Source: JABDMH01 sp965222645 (GTDB lineage Bacteria; Bacteroidota; Bacteroidia; Chitinophagales; Saprospiraceae). From it: DNA of 64,000 nucleotides. Where the stretch lies: the NCBI GenBank assembly GCA_965222645.1, contig OZ244968.1, positions 1,736,001 to 1,800,000 on the forward strand, read 5' to 3'. A program made the translations under genes and the position numbers. Below are positions 35,865 to 46,088 of the stretch, in pieces (position 1 is the stretch's first letter; every line of letters begins with the position of its first letter). Under the pieces are notes generated by a model, which saw only the letters and a list, made by a program, of their open reading frames with translations, ran no database searches and was not told where the DNA came from.

Positions 35865-36953
35865 ATGACGATAGGATATGATGCCAAAAGATTATTTCAC
35901 AACAAGACCGGTCTGGGCGTCTATTCTCGACAACTCTTGACAGGACTTGTCAAATTTTATCCTAATCATAAGTATGTTCTCTTTTCGAAGGCCCCGAATA
36001 AAAGTCCGTACTACAAGGATTTTAGGAGCTACCCAATCGTGCAATCACAAGCACCATTATGGCGCAGTTGGGGTGTAAACAAATCGATAAAGAATCATCA
36101 TTGCCAGATATACCATGGATTAAGTCATGAGCTCCCAATCGGCATTAAGGGGACAGGGGTGGCCACTGTAGTCACGATGCACGATGTGATATTTAAAGTG
36201 GATCCTGGATTATATCCAGCAGTCGATCGATGGACGTACGATAAAAAATGGAATCATGCCTGCAGGGTGGCCGACAGGATCATCGCAATAAGTGAACAGA
36301 CGAAAAGAGATTTATGTCATTATTATCAGGTAGATCCATCAAAAATCCACGTCATTCATCCTCCGTTCGGTGCTGCTCACAAACAGGTGGATCACCAAAA
36401 AATCAAAAAAAAATATCGCTTGCCGGATCAATTTTTTCTCTATGTTGGTGCTGTGACTAAAAGAAAAAATGTAATTGTGATTTTAAGGGCAATGGCATTG
36501 CAGAAACCCTCACATAGAATGCCACTTGTGATAGTAGGAGCTGGAAGGGAGAAATCGGCACTACTCCGTTATGCCACTTCAAAGAACCTCGATAACTTAC
36601 TCATTTTTCTGGGACATCTGGACCGCCGCGAATTGGCCGGGATATATCAATTGTCAATAGCACTGATTTACCCATCACTGTACGAGGGTTTTGGACTCCC
36701 CATTGTCGAGGCAATCCAGAACAAAACGGGAGTTATCACTTCCAACATCAGCTCCATGCCCGAAGCTCTGGGTCCGGGTGGGCTCACTGCAGATCCAACG
36801 GATGAGCGGGATCTTCTGGCCAAAATGGAGAAAATGGCTGGAGACCCTGATTTAAGGGCTGATCTTATCCATGCTGGTACGAGCCACATCAAATCCTTTT
36901 CGAGAGAGAATATTGCCCGGAAACATATCGAACTATATCAAAGTCTACTATGA
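35865..36953 (+). CDS. GT4-family glycosyltransferase
   Basis: 362 residues from the ATG at 35865, where 'MTIGYDAKRLFHNKTGLGVYSRQLL' is the family N terminus; the frame is open 31 codons upstream but with unrelated sequence. GT-B fold: N-terminal domain with 'HDVIF', linker 'RIIAISEQTKRDL', C-terminal domain with 'FLYVGAVTKRKNV', 'LIFLGHL' and the EX7E segment 'YEGFGLPIVEAIQ'. It transfers a sugar from a nucleotide-sugar donor onto a glycan or lipid, retaining configuration. It is isolated from other cell-surface glycan genes. A strong hairpin follows at 36961. Confidence 0.9.
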   Translation: MTIGYDAKRLFHNKTGLGVYSRQLLTGLVKFYPNHKYVLFSKAPNKSPYYKDFRSYPIVQSQAPLWRSWGVNKSIKNHHCQIYHGLSHELPIGIKGTGVATVVTMHDVIFKVDPGLYPAVDRWTYDKKWNHACRVADRIIAISEQTKRDLCHYYQVDPSKIHVIHPPFGAAHKQVDHQKIKKKYRLPDQFFLYVGAVTKRKNVIVILRAMALQKPSHRMPLVIVGAGREKSALLRYATSKNLDNLLIFLGHLDRRELAGIYQLSIALIYPSLYEGFGLPIVEAIQNKTGVITSNISSMPEALGPGGLTADPTDERDLLAKMEKMAGDPDLRADLIHAGTSHIKSFSRENIARKHIELYQSLL

Positions 36954-36960
36954 TAAAAAA

Positions 36961-36985
36961 AGCCGGAAAGCGAAGCTCTCCGGCT
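36961..36985 (+). terminator. Transcription terminator hairpin after the GT4 gene
   Basis: AGCCGGA-AAGC-GAA-GCTC-TCCGGCT can fold into a long GC-rich stem with one mismatch and a GAA loop. Preceded on the plus strand by seven A residues (bidirectional use possible) and followed by a weak T stretch (GATTTTAG). Confidence 0.7.
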
Positions 36986-37441
36986 CTGTGATTTTAGTGA
37001 AATCTTTAGATTGGCTTTCTATCGGTGTAACTGTCTCAAGTTACCTTTCCAAAGACTCACTTTTGTTAGTTCTTGAAGTCTAAACTAAAGTTTCATGAAC
37101 TAGCGCAACCACAATCAGATCAACAAGTGATCTATACTGGGTTATTATTGGTGTAAACTTTGGTCTAACCTTCTCCTTCTGATCGGGTCAGAATCTCATA
37201 ATCAAAACAAATATATATAAGTTTACTTAATATGACAGACTTCCCAATAAATATTTTCCACATCCCTAAGTAATCCTCTCGATCTCAATAAATTGTAAGG
37301 GAATGATCATATGTTCATTTCAGGGGAGGCTCACGGTCTCTGAGCAGTTGAAACCTGCATGACGGATGTTATGACCACACAAAAACGTCATCCCTGTATG
37401 TATCGTGAAATCACCGGATTCTATGGAGATGATAACAACGA

Positions 37442-37468
37442 TTGTATTATATCCATTTTGTACCTTTG
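37442..37468 (+). promoter_or_regulatory. Promoter of ahcY, Bacteroidota -7/-33 type
   Basis: TACCTTTG at 37461-37468 matches the TAnnTTTG -7 box exactly, with TTG (37442-37444) 16 bases upstream as the -33 element. The gene start is 25 bases downstream. Confidence 0.7.
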
Positions 37469-37493
37469 CAGTCTTTTCTAAACCCAACTATTT

Positions 37494-38810
37494 ATGCAAA
37501 ACACAGATCTTACAACCGAAACACTAAAATACAAAGTAAAAGATATCGGCCTCGCTTCCTGGGGCCATCTGGAAATCGAGCTGGCAGAGGCGGAAATGCC
37601 CGGACTGATGTCACTTCGCCAGAAATACGGAAAAACAAAGCCCTTGTCGGGTGCCCGGATCGCGGGATGCCTTCATATGACAATTCAGACTGCTGTCCTG
37701 ATCGAAACCCTGATTGAGCTGGGTGCAGAAGTGAGCTGGTCATCCTGCAACATTTTTTCTACTCAAGACCACGCTGCTGCAGCTATTGCAGACCGGGGAA
37801 TTCCTGTGTTTGCATGGAAGGGTATGAGTGAGGAAGAATTTGACTGGTGCATCGAGCAGACACTTCACGCATTTGAGGACGGAAAGCCCCTAAATATGAT
37901 CCTGGATGATGGAGGTGATCTCACAAACATGGTATTGGATAGATTTACTGAATTGATCCCTGGTATAAAGGGCATAAGTGAGGAAACAACGACGGGGGTG
38001 CACAGACTTTATGATCGAGTGAAAAAAGGCACTTTGCCACTCCCCGCAATAAACATCAACGACTCTGTCACGAAGTCGAAATTTGACAATAAATACGGTT
38101 GCAAAGAATCATGTGTAGACGCCATTAGAAGGGCTACGGATATCATGATGGCCGGGAAGGTTGCAGCTGTAGCCGGTTATGGAGATGTGGGTAAGGGGTC
38201 AGCTGCTTCACTGCGGGGTGCCGGATGCCGTGTTCTGATATCTGAAATTGATCCTATCTGCGCACTCCAAGCTGCTATGGATGGATATGAAGTGAAGAAA
38301 ATGGACGAAGCAGTAAAAGAGGCTAATATCATTGTTACTGCGACCGGCTGCAAGGATGTGATTCGTCCGGAGCATTTTAAGTCCATGAAAGACAAGACCA
38401 TTGTCTGCAATATTGGTCATTTTGACAATGAGATCGATGTCGCGTGGCTAAATTCGAATGGAAAAAAAGTAGAGGTAAAACCCCAGGTAGATAAATATAC
38501 GATCGATGGGAAAGACATCATTCTGTTGGCTGAAGGTCGATTGGTAAATCTTGGATGTGCTACAGGCCACCCCTCTTTTGTAATGTCTAATTCCTTTACC
38601 AACCAGGTTCTGGCACAGATCGAACTTTGGGAAAGATCTGACCAATACGAAAACAAAGTATATATGCTGCCCAAACACCTCGATGAGGAAGTTGCCCGAT
38701 TGCACCTTGGCAAGATTGGAGTGGAGCTTGATACCCTCACCAAAGAGCAAGCCTCCTATATAGGGGTGGAACAGAATGGACCATTTAAGCCAGACTACTA
38801 CCGGTATTGA
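37494..38810 (+). CDS. ahcY: S-adenosylhomocysteine hydrolase
   Basis: 438 residues. Hydrolyses S-adenosylhomocysteine to adenosine and homocysteine with NAD, removing the inhibitory product of methyltransferases; cytosolic. Seen: the N-terminal 'HMTIQTAVLIETL' segment with the substrate-binding His and Thr, 'SCNIFSTQDHAAAAI', 'DDGGDLT', 'SVTKSKFDNKYGC' (the active-site Lys/Asp region), the NAD loop 'GYGDVGKGSA' and the C-terminal 'FKPDYYRY' Lys-Tyr motif. Full length. Single-gene unit behind its own promoter. Confidence 0.97.
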   Translation: MQNTDLTTETLKYKVKDIGLASWGHLEIELAEAEMPGLMSLRQKYGKTKPLSGARIAGCLHMTIQTAVLIETLIELGAEVSWSSCNIFSTQDHAAAAIADRGIPVFAWKGMSEEEFDWCIEQTLHAFEDGKPLNMILDDGGDLTNMVLDRFTELIPGIKGISEETTTGVHRLYDRVKKGTLPLPAININDSVTKSKFDNKYGCKESCVDAIRRATDIMMAGKVAAVAGYGDVGKGSAASLRGAGCRVLISEIDPICALQAAMDGYEVKKMDEAVKEANIIVTATGCKDVIRPEHFKSMKDKTIVCNIGHFDNEIDVAWLNSNGKKVEVKPQVDKYTIDGKDIILLAEGRLVNLGCATGHPSFVMSNSFTNQVLAQIELWERSDQYENKVYMLPKHLDEEVARLHLGKIGVELDTLTKEQASYIGVEQNGPFKPDYYRY

Positions 38811-38917
38811 GGTAGAAGGAAGTTTTAAAAGAAATAGACTGATAAAGTCAGGCTCCAAAGGAATTGTTTTGACCCCGAGACCGTTTTGGGTATTACTTAA
38901 TTATCGTTGAATTTCTA

Positions 38918-39412
38918 ATGGTGCTTAGCTGGCTCGTACTTTGGTTACTTGTTCCGGATTCGGAATTACACGATTTGCATTTGAGCAAAGCTCAGGTTCA
39001 CTACAATGTACAAAGTGAATCGTTTGAGGTCAGCATGCACATTTTTATTGATGATTTGGAGCTTGCAATGCAAGAGGCCAATCTCGAAAATCCACGTATT
39101 GCGACAAATCGAGAACACGAAAAGGCCGACTCACTTATTCACGTATATCTCGATAAACACTTCTCGGTGGTTGCCGATGGAAAAAAAGTAAATTTTGAGT
39201 TCCTGGGAAAAGAAGATAGTGATGACCTACTGGCTATCTGGTGCTATTTAGAAGGTACGCAGATTCCCAAACCCGATCAACTGAGTATAGCAAATCGAAT
39301 ATTGGTCGATCTCTACGATGATCAAAAAAACATCTTAGCCTTTACATCAGACTTTAGAAAAGAATTTTTCATGTTTGATGACAAAAAAACCGAATTGACA
39401 ATCGATTTGTAA
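38918..39412 (+). CDS. DUF6702-like protein
   Basis: 164 residues. N-terminal hydrophobic stretch (about 1-13) may be a short signal or anchor. The rest, 'HDLHLSKAQVHYNVQSESFEVSMHIFIDDLELAM', resembles a Bacteroidota family (DUF6702) that I recall near metabolic and secreted genes. Function unknown. It ends one base before the yidD start (stop 39410-39412, ATG 39414), so the two genes are probably co-translated. Confidence 0.7.
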   Translation: MVLSWLVLWLLVPDSELHDLHLSKAQVHYNVQSESFEVSMHIFIDDLELAMQEANLENPRIATNREHEKADSLIHVYLDKHFSVVADGKKVNFEFLGKEDSDDLLAIWCYLEGTQIPKPDQLSIANRILVDLYDDQKNILAFTSDFRKEFFMFDDKKTELTIDL

Positions 39413-39413
39413 A

Positions 39414-39644
39414 ATGTGGTTAAAGTATTTATTTATTGGACCAATCAAATTTTACCAGTGGGCAATATCTCCCTGGCTTGGATCTAATTGTCGCTTCTCC
39501 CCCACTTGTTCTCACTACGCCGTTCAGGCAATCGAAGAGTGGGGTGTTTTTCACGGGACCTGGATGGCGCTGAAAAGGATATCCAAATGCCATCCCTGGG
39601 GAGGCCACGGAGTAGATCCAGTCCCTAAGAAACACAAGTCGTGA
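39414..39644 (+). CDS. yidD: Membrane-protein insertion efficiency factor YidD
   Basis: 76 residues. The family motif is clear: 'PIKFYQWAISPWLGSNCRFSPTCSHYAVQAIEEWGVFHG', followed by 'RISKCHPWGGHGVDPVP'. An amphipathic cytosolic protein that sits at the inner membrane with YidC and helps insertion. Here it is next to a DUF6702-like gene and not in the usual rpmH-rnpA-yidC cluster. It is convergent with the ThuA gene (12 bases). Confidence 0.95.
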   Translation: MWLKYLFIGPIKFYQWAISPWLGSNCRFSPTCSHYAVQAIEEWGVFHGTWMALKRISKCHPWGGHGVDPVPKKHKS

Positions 39645-39656
39645 TTCCAGTTTTTC

Positions 39657-40811
39657 TTAAAGCCCTTGATCTTTGACGAGCAGGTTCTTCTCTTTCCAGT
39701 ATCCTTCCTCCCGGTGAAAACTATAAGATGAAGGATTGTAATCCCCGACTAGATCAACCTTGCTTTTGGCCGGGACTTCCTGCTGCAATAGCCAGTAAAT
39801 GGCATTCACAATCAGTCTTCGCACTCCCTCACTGAGCAGGTCAGGGCCCGCGCCGATCGTGGTTGTAAACGCCTGTCCTTTGCTCCCTCCTCCGGGCAAC
39901 TGATAACTTTTTGTCCAGGCAATTGGCATCATTGGTTCGTTGGGATTATAAGGTTTGTCTTGATTTTTGGTGGCTATTTGATCGTCTGAAGGCCGTAATC
40001 CAAAGTGCAAATCTGATGCATCAAACTCTCCCTTGCGGTCCATGACCTGGCCAAGGATGATATGACGACTATCTCCGGGCAAAGGAAGCTCCACACCGTA
40101 AACATCAGTCGAACCCCAAATATCCCCGTTTGCAATACCGCGCGCCATAGGATGATCCTCTGCTCCCTGAGCAAGGAGTCCCAGGGTACTCTGATGCTTG
40201 TGATGACCATGATGGCTGTACCAATTCTCTCCCAAAACGACCTGTCCAAATCCTCCAGACCATTCCTCCTTCGGTCCCTTATACCAGTTGCAGTAATGTC
40301 CCCAGTGGTGTGTACTATCCTCGAATTGAAAAGCATGCGTTGCAGTCCGAATGCCCAGAACAGGCTTTCCCATCCTGAGATAATCATCAACATGCTGCAT
40401 CTGCTCATCGGGCAACTTTCTAAATCGTGTAAAGATGATCATCAGATCAGCATCATCCAGATGATGTAGGCCAGGAATATTGAACAAGTAATTTGGATCT
40501 ATTAAACCCGGTTTTGCCGGATCTTGCGGAAACAAAACTGTGCAATCAAAGCCGTGGCGTACAGCCAGTATCTTAGCCAGTTGTGGCATGACCTCTTCAG
40601 AACGATATTCTTCATCACCACTGATGAGTACAACTTTCTGATCACCGTATTTTCCATGTCCCGGATAATGCATCCAAAGGGGATTCTCCACGATCTCTTT
40701 ACCGGTTCCATTCTCCGTGGACCTGGTGTCACTGGCTCCGCAACCAATTTGAAAAGCTAGGGCTGCGCCCAGAATGGAAACCATAGTTGTCAAACGGCTT
40801 AATGATCTCAT
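39657..40811 (-). CDS. ThuA-like domain protein, lipoprotein-type export
   Basis: 384 residues. N-terminal signal with a C24 lipobox-like 'AFQIGC', then a ThuA/glutamine-amidotransferase-like fold: 'VVLISGDEEYRSEEVMPQLAKIL', 'ADLMIIFTRFRKLPDEQMQHVDDYLRMGKPVLGIRTATHAF', 'GGGSKGQAFTTTIG'. Homologues take part in trehalose, disaccharide and heme-sugar degradation, or are secreted proteins of unknown function in sugar-degrading clusters. Substrate unknown. Upstream of it is a 306-base gap; the neighbour TamB is divergent. Confidence 0.85.
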   Translation of the reverse strand: MRSLSRLTTMVSILGAALAFQIGCGASDTRSTENGTGKEIVENPLWMHYPGHGKYGDQKVVLISGDEEYRSEEVMPQLAKILAVRHGFDCTVLFPQDPAKPGLIDPNYLFNIPGLHHLDDADLMIIFTRFRKLPDEQMQHVDDYLRMGKPVLGIRTATHAFQFEDSTHHWGHYCNWYKGPKEEWSGGFGQVVLGENWYSHHGHHKHQSTLGLLAQGAEDHPMARGIANGDIWGSTDVYGVELPLPGDSRHIILGQVMDRKGEFDASDLHFGLRPSDDQIATKNQDKPYNPNEPMMPIAWTKSYQLPGGGSKGQAFTTTIGAGPDLLSEGVRRLIVNAIYWLLQQEVPAKSKVDLVGDYNPSSYSFHREEGYWKEKNLLVKDQGL

Positions 40812-41117
40812 TTTGTTCTATTTTTGTCCTAAACTTAGAAAAAGTCCTGGTTTAATCCCATCCAGACTTGTGCTCCAGTGGATTTCACTTGATGCAGCAG
40901 AAACCAATGAAACAATATCGCATGAGAGAACGCCGGTACTTAACAGGTTGCAGTTAAGTAATTGTTAATAATCCGGATATCAGACCCTGTCGAACCACGG
41001 AACAGCGTTGTACAAGTTTAAGTCATTGGGATTTTTTTCTCCCTGCTTCAGAAGGTTTGACGATTGAAACATGACGGAGTGAGCATTTGAGCAGAGAATA
41101 CTACTTCAAAATGATAA
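40812..41117. other. Divergent intergenic region between the ThuA-like and tamB genes
   Basis: 306 bases with no gene. I see no convincing promoter boxes or terminator; A/T-rich stretches near 41020-41040 could be part of the tamB promoter. Confidence 0.4.
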
Positions 41118-44100
41118 ATGAGTAATGTAGGTCAAAAAAGGGTCATGCGCATTGGGATCTGGATACTGGGATCCATGGTCCTCTTATTTCTCATCCTGAG
41201 TGTATTACTCCAGTTTTCCAGTATTCAGACCAAGCTTACCAGTATTTTTGCGAAATCATTATCGGAGTCGATCGGTGCTCCGGTGTCCATTGAGCGTGTA
41301 AATCTCAAGTTTTTTAAAACCGTATCACTCCAGAATATCTTTGTAGGAGACATCGATGGGGATACACTTTTGCACGCTGGCACATTTGATGCGAGTATCA
41401 GACTATTCAGTTTTTGGCACAAAAAAATCGACTTAGACGCGATTGGGATCGATGACCTAACGATCAAGGCAACGAGAAACCCGGATGGCAGTACTTACAA
41501 TTTCGATGCCCTTTTCGATTATTTTACCAGCTCAGAAACAAAGAATGAATCCGTCTGGAAGATGGATCTCAATCGCCTAAAATTGAGCGATAGCAAGATC
41601 GAATTTAAAGATCACTACGAAGATTTTCATGTAACATCAATAATCGGAGCGTTTAACATATACCTCAGGGACCTGGATTTGCAGTCCAAAGTGATCAAAA
41701 TCAAACAGATTGGATTGGGTGACTCGCGGATAAGTGCAGCGCAAGGCCCGGGGAAAAAGAATCAGCAGGAATCGGTAACTACGTTGAAATTTCCCAGCAC
41801 AGGATGGGATATCACTGTCGACCAGATAAGACTCGATGAGAATTACTTCTCTTACACCGACATAAATGAATCACCCACTTACCATTTTAATCCATTCGAT
41901 TTTGAACTTGAGGATCTTTCAATTTTTGTTGATGATCTGAGATGGAATGACACGATTATTAATGCCGATCTCAGAAAAACAACTTTTTATGATAAATGTG
42001 GATTGATAATAGACGATTTTTCGGGAAAAATAGAAGCAACAGATAAATCCATTGCAATAAATGACATTGAATTCCTTACACCTTTCAGTCATGTAAAAAA
42101 TGAGTCCTCATTTACATTTAATCAGTTTTCTGATCTAAGTCATTTTGCTGACAGTGTATTTATTAGTTCTATTTTTGATCGATCCGAAATGGATTATCGT
42201 GATCTCAATCTTTTAGTACCCGGATTTAAGGACATAGAATATTTAAACACAGATTTTAAAGAGAAAATACTGGCTTCCGGCCGCCTGGAAGGCTACCTTC
42301 ACGATCTCAGGTTTAATTATTTTCAGGTAAATGCTCAAAACGCATTAAACGTGAATGTCTCCGGTGCAATAAGAAATCTGGGAACAGACAAAAAAGTCGT
42401 TCTTGATTTCGCATTAAATGAAATGGCAACATCATATGAGGCTTTGCGAAAAATTACCAGGGGTTTTGAATTGCCGGAAGGATTGGCTGCCTGGAAAGAT
42501 TTTCACCTATCGGGAAACCTCCGTGGAAATGCAAATCAACTCACCGGTCAGAATGTGAAACTCCAAACCGGTGGAGTAACGAGATTTGAGGGCGATGTTA
42601 ATTTGCGCAACCTGAACGACTGGAAAAAAGCAACCTTTGATATCGATGTAAAGGATTTGCGTACTACTGCTTCTGATCTCCAGGGATTCGTGGAACAAGA
42701 CCTGCCTCCGGCTCTCGATAGTTTAGGACAGTTCTTCTACACCGGCAGGTTTTCCGGAAATGCTCAAGACTTTCTCCTGGACGGCACTCTTAATTCCGAT
42801 GCCGGTAGTATGAAAACGGATATAAAAGTCACATTCAACGATGATTTTACCGATGGAAGCTATAGTGGTGATTTATTGCTGGACTCATTTGATCTGGGGA
42901 AGGTGTTGGCACGAAATGATCTAGGACATTTGTCAATGGATATTAATGTATTTGGTAATGGTTTTAATGAAGATGTACTCAGGGCTACCGTACTGGGCGA
43001 AGTTCGTGATTTGGAATACAATGGTTATCACTACAAAGATCTATTGATCGATGGTCGCTTTGATAAACGACAGTTTGCCGGGCATGCTTCTATTGAAGAT
43101 CCCAACGTAGATTTCGATTTCGAGGGTGTTGTAAATTGGAGTGACTCCTTATCCAGGTTTAGATTTAGAACCAATATTGATACTGTAAACCTTACGACAC
43201 TGGGATTTGTCAATACACAATTAGGGCTGAGTGGACGCATCAAATCGGATTTTAGAGGCCGTAGTTTAGATGATATGCAGGGTCATATTTTAGGTCAAAA
43301 TTTATCATTTTCCAATTTGGAAGAAGCATACACGATCGATTCCTTTCAGATTGTTTCAGACCAGATCAGTACATTGGATCGAAGGATTTCTGTCAAATCC
43401 GACCTGGCAAACGGCTATGTGCAAGGGCAGTTTGAAATAGAAAACTTGATCGCATATTTGATTGATTATGCTGACAAATTCTTTCCTGTTAGAAATCGAG
43501 AAAGTCTCACAGATCGAGGGCAGCTCAAAGATCAGAAATTCGAATTTGATTGGTCAATGGCGAACAGTGATAAGGTGCTCAGTCTCATCGATCCCAAAAT
43601 TGAGAAAATAGATAGTGTGAGAGTAAGTGGCGAATTGGACGGAGCCAATGCTAGACTGGCTCTTGTGGGTGTCATAAATCACATCGCCTACAATGGAATG
43701 GCATTCGGACCCATTACGATTACATCAAATGGCGACACGTATTCCTTTGATAACACCATCGCGATACAAGATGCTCATTTCGCCGATGGAATTGATATCC
43801 CGTATATTAATTTGGACGCCACAATGGCCAACGACAGCACATTTATTGGAGTCCTTGCTGAAGATGCCACGGACTCGATCCAGGAAAAATTAAATTTGGC
43901 TGCTCTGATTACTGAGCATGATGATGCGTATCACATGCAATTAAACAACATAATGGTACTCAATGGAGATGATTGGAATATCGATCCAAACCACATTATC
44001 ACTTTTGGGCCGCAAGAATTGATTGTCGACGATCTTTCTATCGTGAAAGACAACCAAAAAATTCATATTGAAAGTTTATCACTAGATGCTGATGATCAAT

Positions 44101-46088
44101 ATTCCTCCGCTTATCAATTTGATTTTAATCAATTTCAGCTTCAAGAGATTAGCAAACTGCTCGAGGTGGAAGACGCATTTTACGACGGATTTGTCGATGG
44201 CTCATTTACATTAAAAAATACTGGAAACAGGGTACATTATCTTGCAGATTTAATAATAAAAAATCTCTCCATGCGCAATGAGCCGATTGGAGATTTGGTG
44301 ATTAATTCCACTCAAAGGAGCGACAACCTGCTCGATATCCTGGTCCAATTGGAAGGAGGAATATCGGGACTCGATTTTCGCGGCACATATGACCGCACGA
44401 ATAGTGCGGTAAACCTTCAGGGGGAGATCGACAGATTGCCCCTGGGCAGATTAGATCCATTTCTCCGGAAATATATCCATGACAGTGAGGGAGAAATTTC
44501 CGGAATAGTCACAATCTCAGGAACATCCAGAGTGCCCGTGGTCGACGGTTCTTTTGAGCTTGACAGAATTTCGACATTTGTCAATTATTTACAGGCCCGG
44601 TATTTATTGCCGAATGAGGATATTGTGATCGATCAGAATAAATTATTATTCGACCGTCTTGTCATCAAAGATCCTAAAGGGAATCAAGCCAACATTAGTG
44701 GTAGTGTACATTTTGGAGAAATCAGTAATCCCAAACTGGATTTAAATTTTACAACCGATCGATTTCTCGCTCTAAATACCTCGGCAAATGCAAAGGAATT
44801 ATTTTACGGAAAACTCTATTTAAAGGCCGTTGCAGATATCAAGGGTTCCGCAGACCACCCCCTGTTAGATATCAATGCTACCGCTCTCGATAGTACGGAT
44901 TTTACCCTTCAGCCCTTGCTCAACGAGGCAGCTTTCCAACAGGAAGATTTCATCATTTTTGCCAATCCCGAAAAATACAGCCTCGACACTACAATCTCAA
45001 TACAGGACCTCTATCAACTGAAGAATTATGACATGGATATCAATGCCAACGTGTCACTGACTCCGGAGGCAAAACTGACTATCGTGGTCGACCCATCTAC
45101 GGGAGATCAACTCGAATGCCGCGGAAGGGGAGAACTGGCCATCACCCTCGATCAGGAGGACTATGTAAACATCCTTGGCAATTATCTCATTTCGGAAGGA
45201 AATTATTCTTTCAATTTCCAAAGGGTATTATCACGCACATTCGACATCAGACCCGGAAGTCATGTCACATTCATAGGTGATATACTTAAGTCTCGTTTTG
45301 ACATTGTAGCTGGGTATCCGGTAAAAACCTCCACATACGAGCTAATAAAAAATCAAAGCACGTTGAGTCCGTCGGAAGAAAGCAGATCGAGACAGTTGAG
45401 TGATATACTTGTAAATTTAAAACTGACGGGAAGCCTGGAAAAACCGGTAGCTAAGTTTGACATCAACATAGACGAAAGCACGGGCGGTCTGACGAGCAGC
45501 GTATCGACAAAACTGGTGCAACTCCGGGAAGATGAATCCAGCATGAATAAGCAGGTATTCGGTCTTCTTATGTTTAATAGTTTTATTGCAGAAGAACAGA
45601 CTACTGGAGGAGCAATTCTCGCAGATGCCGGCCAGTCGGCGATCTTGTCTAGTGTGAGCAATTTGATTTCGAGCCAGCTCAATAGACTTGCCAAGAGATA
45701 CATAAAAGGTGTTGACCTCGATTTCGGAGTCGGGTCTTATAGTAGCAACTATGGTGATGCAAACCACCTTGTCACGGAGCTCAATGTAGGACTGAGCAAG
45801 CGATTGCTCAACGACAGACTGACACTCAAAATAGGAGGAAATGTCCTCTTTGACAGTATTGATGACATCGAAATTCTAAATAGTCAAAATTCGACATTTT
45901 CTGGCGATTTTATTCTCGAGTATAAACTTTCACCAGATGGAAATTACCATCTTAGATTTTCTCAAAACATCAGTAACGAACACGATATATTTAATCAGGG
46001 AGTAAATTACTCAGAAACTGGCGTGTCCATCTTTTTCACAAAGTCATTTAATAGCCGCAAATATCAACACCAGCTGGATGATGAATGA
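41118..46088 (+). CDS. tamB: TamB-type translocation and assembly module protein (AsmA-like)
   Basis: 1656 residues. One N-terminal membrane helix (about 13-33), then a very long repetitive beta-taco (AsmA/DUF490-like) with alternating short strands and Asp/Gly-rich turns. The C-terminal domain (about 1250-1600), with 'SLTPEAKLTIVVDPSTGDQLECRGRGELAITLD' and 'GNYLISEGNYSFNF', is the TamB DUF490 signature. It spans the periplasm and is thought to transfer lipids or outer-membrane proteins between membranes together with a BamA-like partner. Its 3' end overlaps the start of that partner gene by 11 bases. Confidence 0.93.
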   Translation: MSNVGQKRVMRIGIWILGSMVLLFLILSVLLQFSSIQTKLTSIFAKSLSESIGAPVSIERVNLKFFKTVSLQNIFVGDIDGDTLLHAGTFDASIRLFSFWHKKIDLDAIGIDDLTIKATRNPDGSTYNFDALFDYFTSSETKNESVWKMDLNRLKLSDSKIEFKDHYEDFHVTSIIGAFNIYLRDLDLQSKVIKIKQIGLGDSRISAAQGPGKKNQQESVTTLKFPSTGWDITVDQIRLDENYFSYTDINESPTYHFNPFDFELEDLSIFVDDLRWNDTIINADLRKTTFYDKCGLIIDDFSGKIEATDKSIAINDIEFLTPFSHVKNESSFTFNQFSDLSHFADSVFISSIFDRSEMDYRDLNLLVPGFKDIEYLNTDFKEKILASGRLEGYLHDLRFNYFQVNAQNALNVNVSGAIRNLGTDKKVVLDFALNEMATSYEALRKITRGFELPEGLAAWKDFHLSGNLRGNANQLTGQNVKLQTGGVTRFEGDVNLRNLNDWKKATFDIDVKDLRTTASDLQGFVEQDLPPALDSLGQFFYTGRFSGNAQDFLLDGTLNSDAGSMKTDIKVTFNDDFTDGSYSGDLLLDSFDLGKVLARNDLGHLSMDINVFGNGFNEDVLRATVLGEVRDLEYNGYHYKDLLIDGRFDKRQFAGHASIEDPNVDFDFEGVVNWSDSLSRFRFRTNIDTVNLTTLGFVNTQLGLSGRIKSDFRGRSLDDMQGHILGQNLSFSNLEEAYTIDSFQIVSDQISTLDRRISVKSDLANGYVQGQFEIENLIAYLIDYADKFFPVRNRESLTDRGQLKDQKFEFDWSMANSDKVLSLIDPKIEKIDSVRVSGELDGANARLALVGVINHIAYNGMAFGPITITSNGDTYSFDNTIAIQDAHFADGIDIPYINLDATMANDSTFIGVLAEDATDSIQEKLNLAALITEHDDAYHMQLNNIMVLNGDDWNIDPNHIITFGPQELIVDDLSIVKDNQKIHIESLSLDADDQYSSAYQFDFNQFQLQEISKLLEVEDAFYDGFVDGSFTLKNTGNRVHYLADLIIKNLSMRNEPIGDLVINSTQRSDNLLDILVQLEGGISGLDFRGTYDRTNSAVNLQGEIDRLPLGRLDPFLRKYIHDSEGEISGIVTISGTSRVPVVDGSFELDRISTFVNYLQARYLLPNEDIVIDQNKLLFDRLVIKDPKGNQANISGSVHFGEISNPKLDLNFTTDRFLALNTSANAKELFYGKLYLKAVADIKGSADHPLLDINATALDSTDFTLQPLLNEAAFQQEDFIIFANPEKYSLDTTISIQDLYQLKNYDMDINANVSLTPEAKLTIVVDPSTGDQLECRGRGELAITLDQEDYVNILGNYLISEGNYSFNFQRVLSRTFDIRPGSHVTFIGDILKSRFDIVAGYPVKTSTYELIKNQSTLSPSEESRSRQLSDILVNLKLTGSLEKPVAKFDINIDESTGGLTSSVSTKLVQLREDESSMNKQVFGLLMFNSFIAEEQTTGGAILADAGQSAILSSVSNLISSQLNRLAKRYIKGVDLDFGVGSYSSNYGDANHLVTELNVGLSKRLLNDRLTLKIGGNVLFDSIDDIEILNSQNSTFSGDFILEYKLSPDGNYHLRFSQNISNEHDIFNQGVNYSETGVSIFFTKSFNSRKYQHQLDDE

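Larger units (their letters stand above)
36954..37493. other. Intergenic region upstream of ahcY
   Basis: 540 bases. It contains the terminator at 36961 and the ahcY promoter at 37442. The middle is AT-rich without open frames of note. The segment 37320-37415 is GC-richer, with a short GGATG/CATCC and ATGAC/GTCAT pairing, but I do not recognise a SAH, SAM or other known riboswitch pattern. Confidence 0.5.

Noticed and set aside
37320..37493. SAH or SAM riboswitch upstream of ahcY
   Set aside because: No known consensus was recognised and the promoter lies downstream of the structured part.
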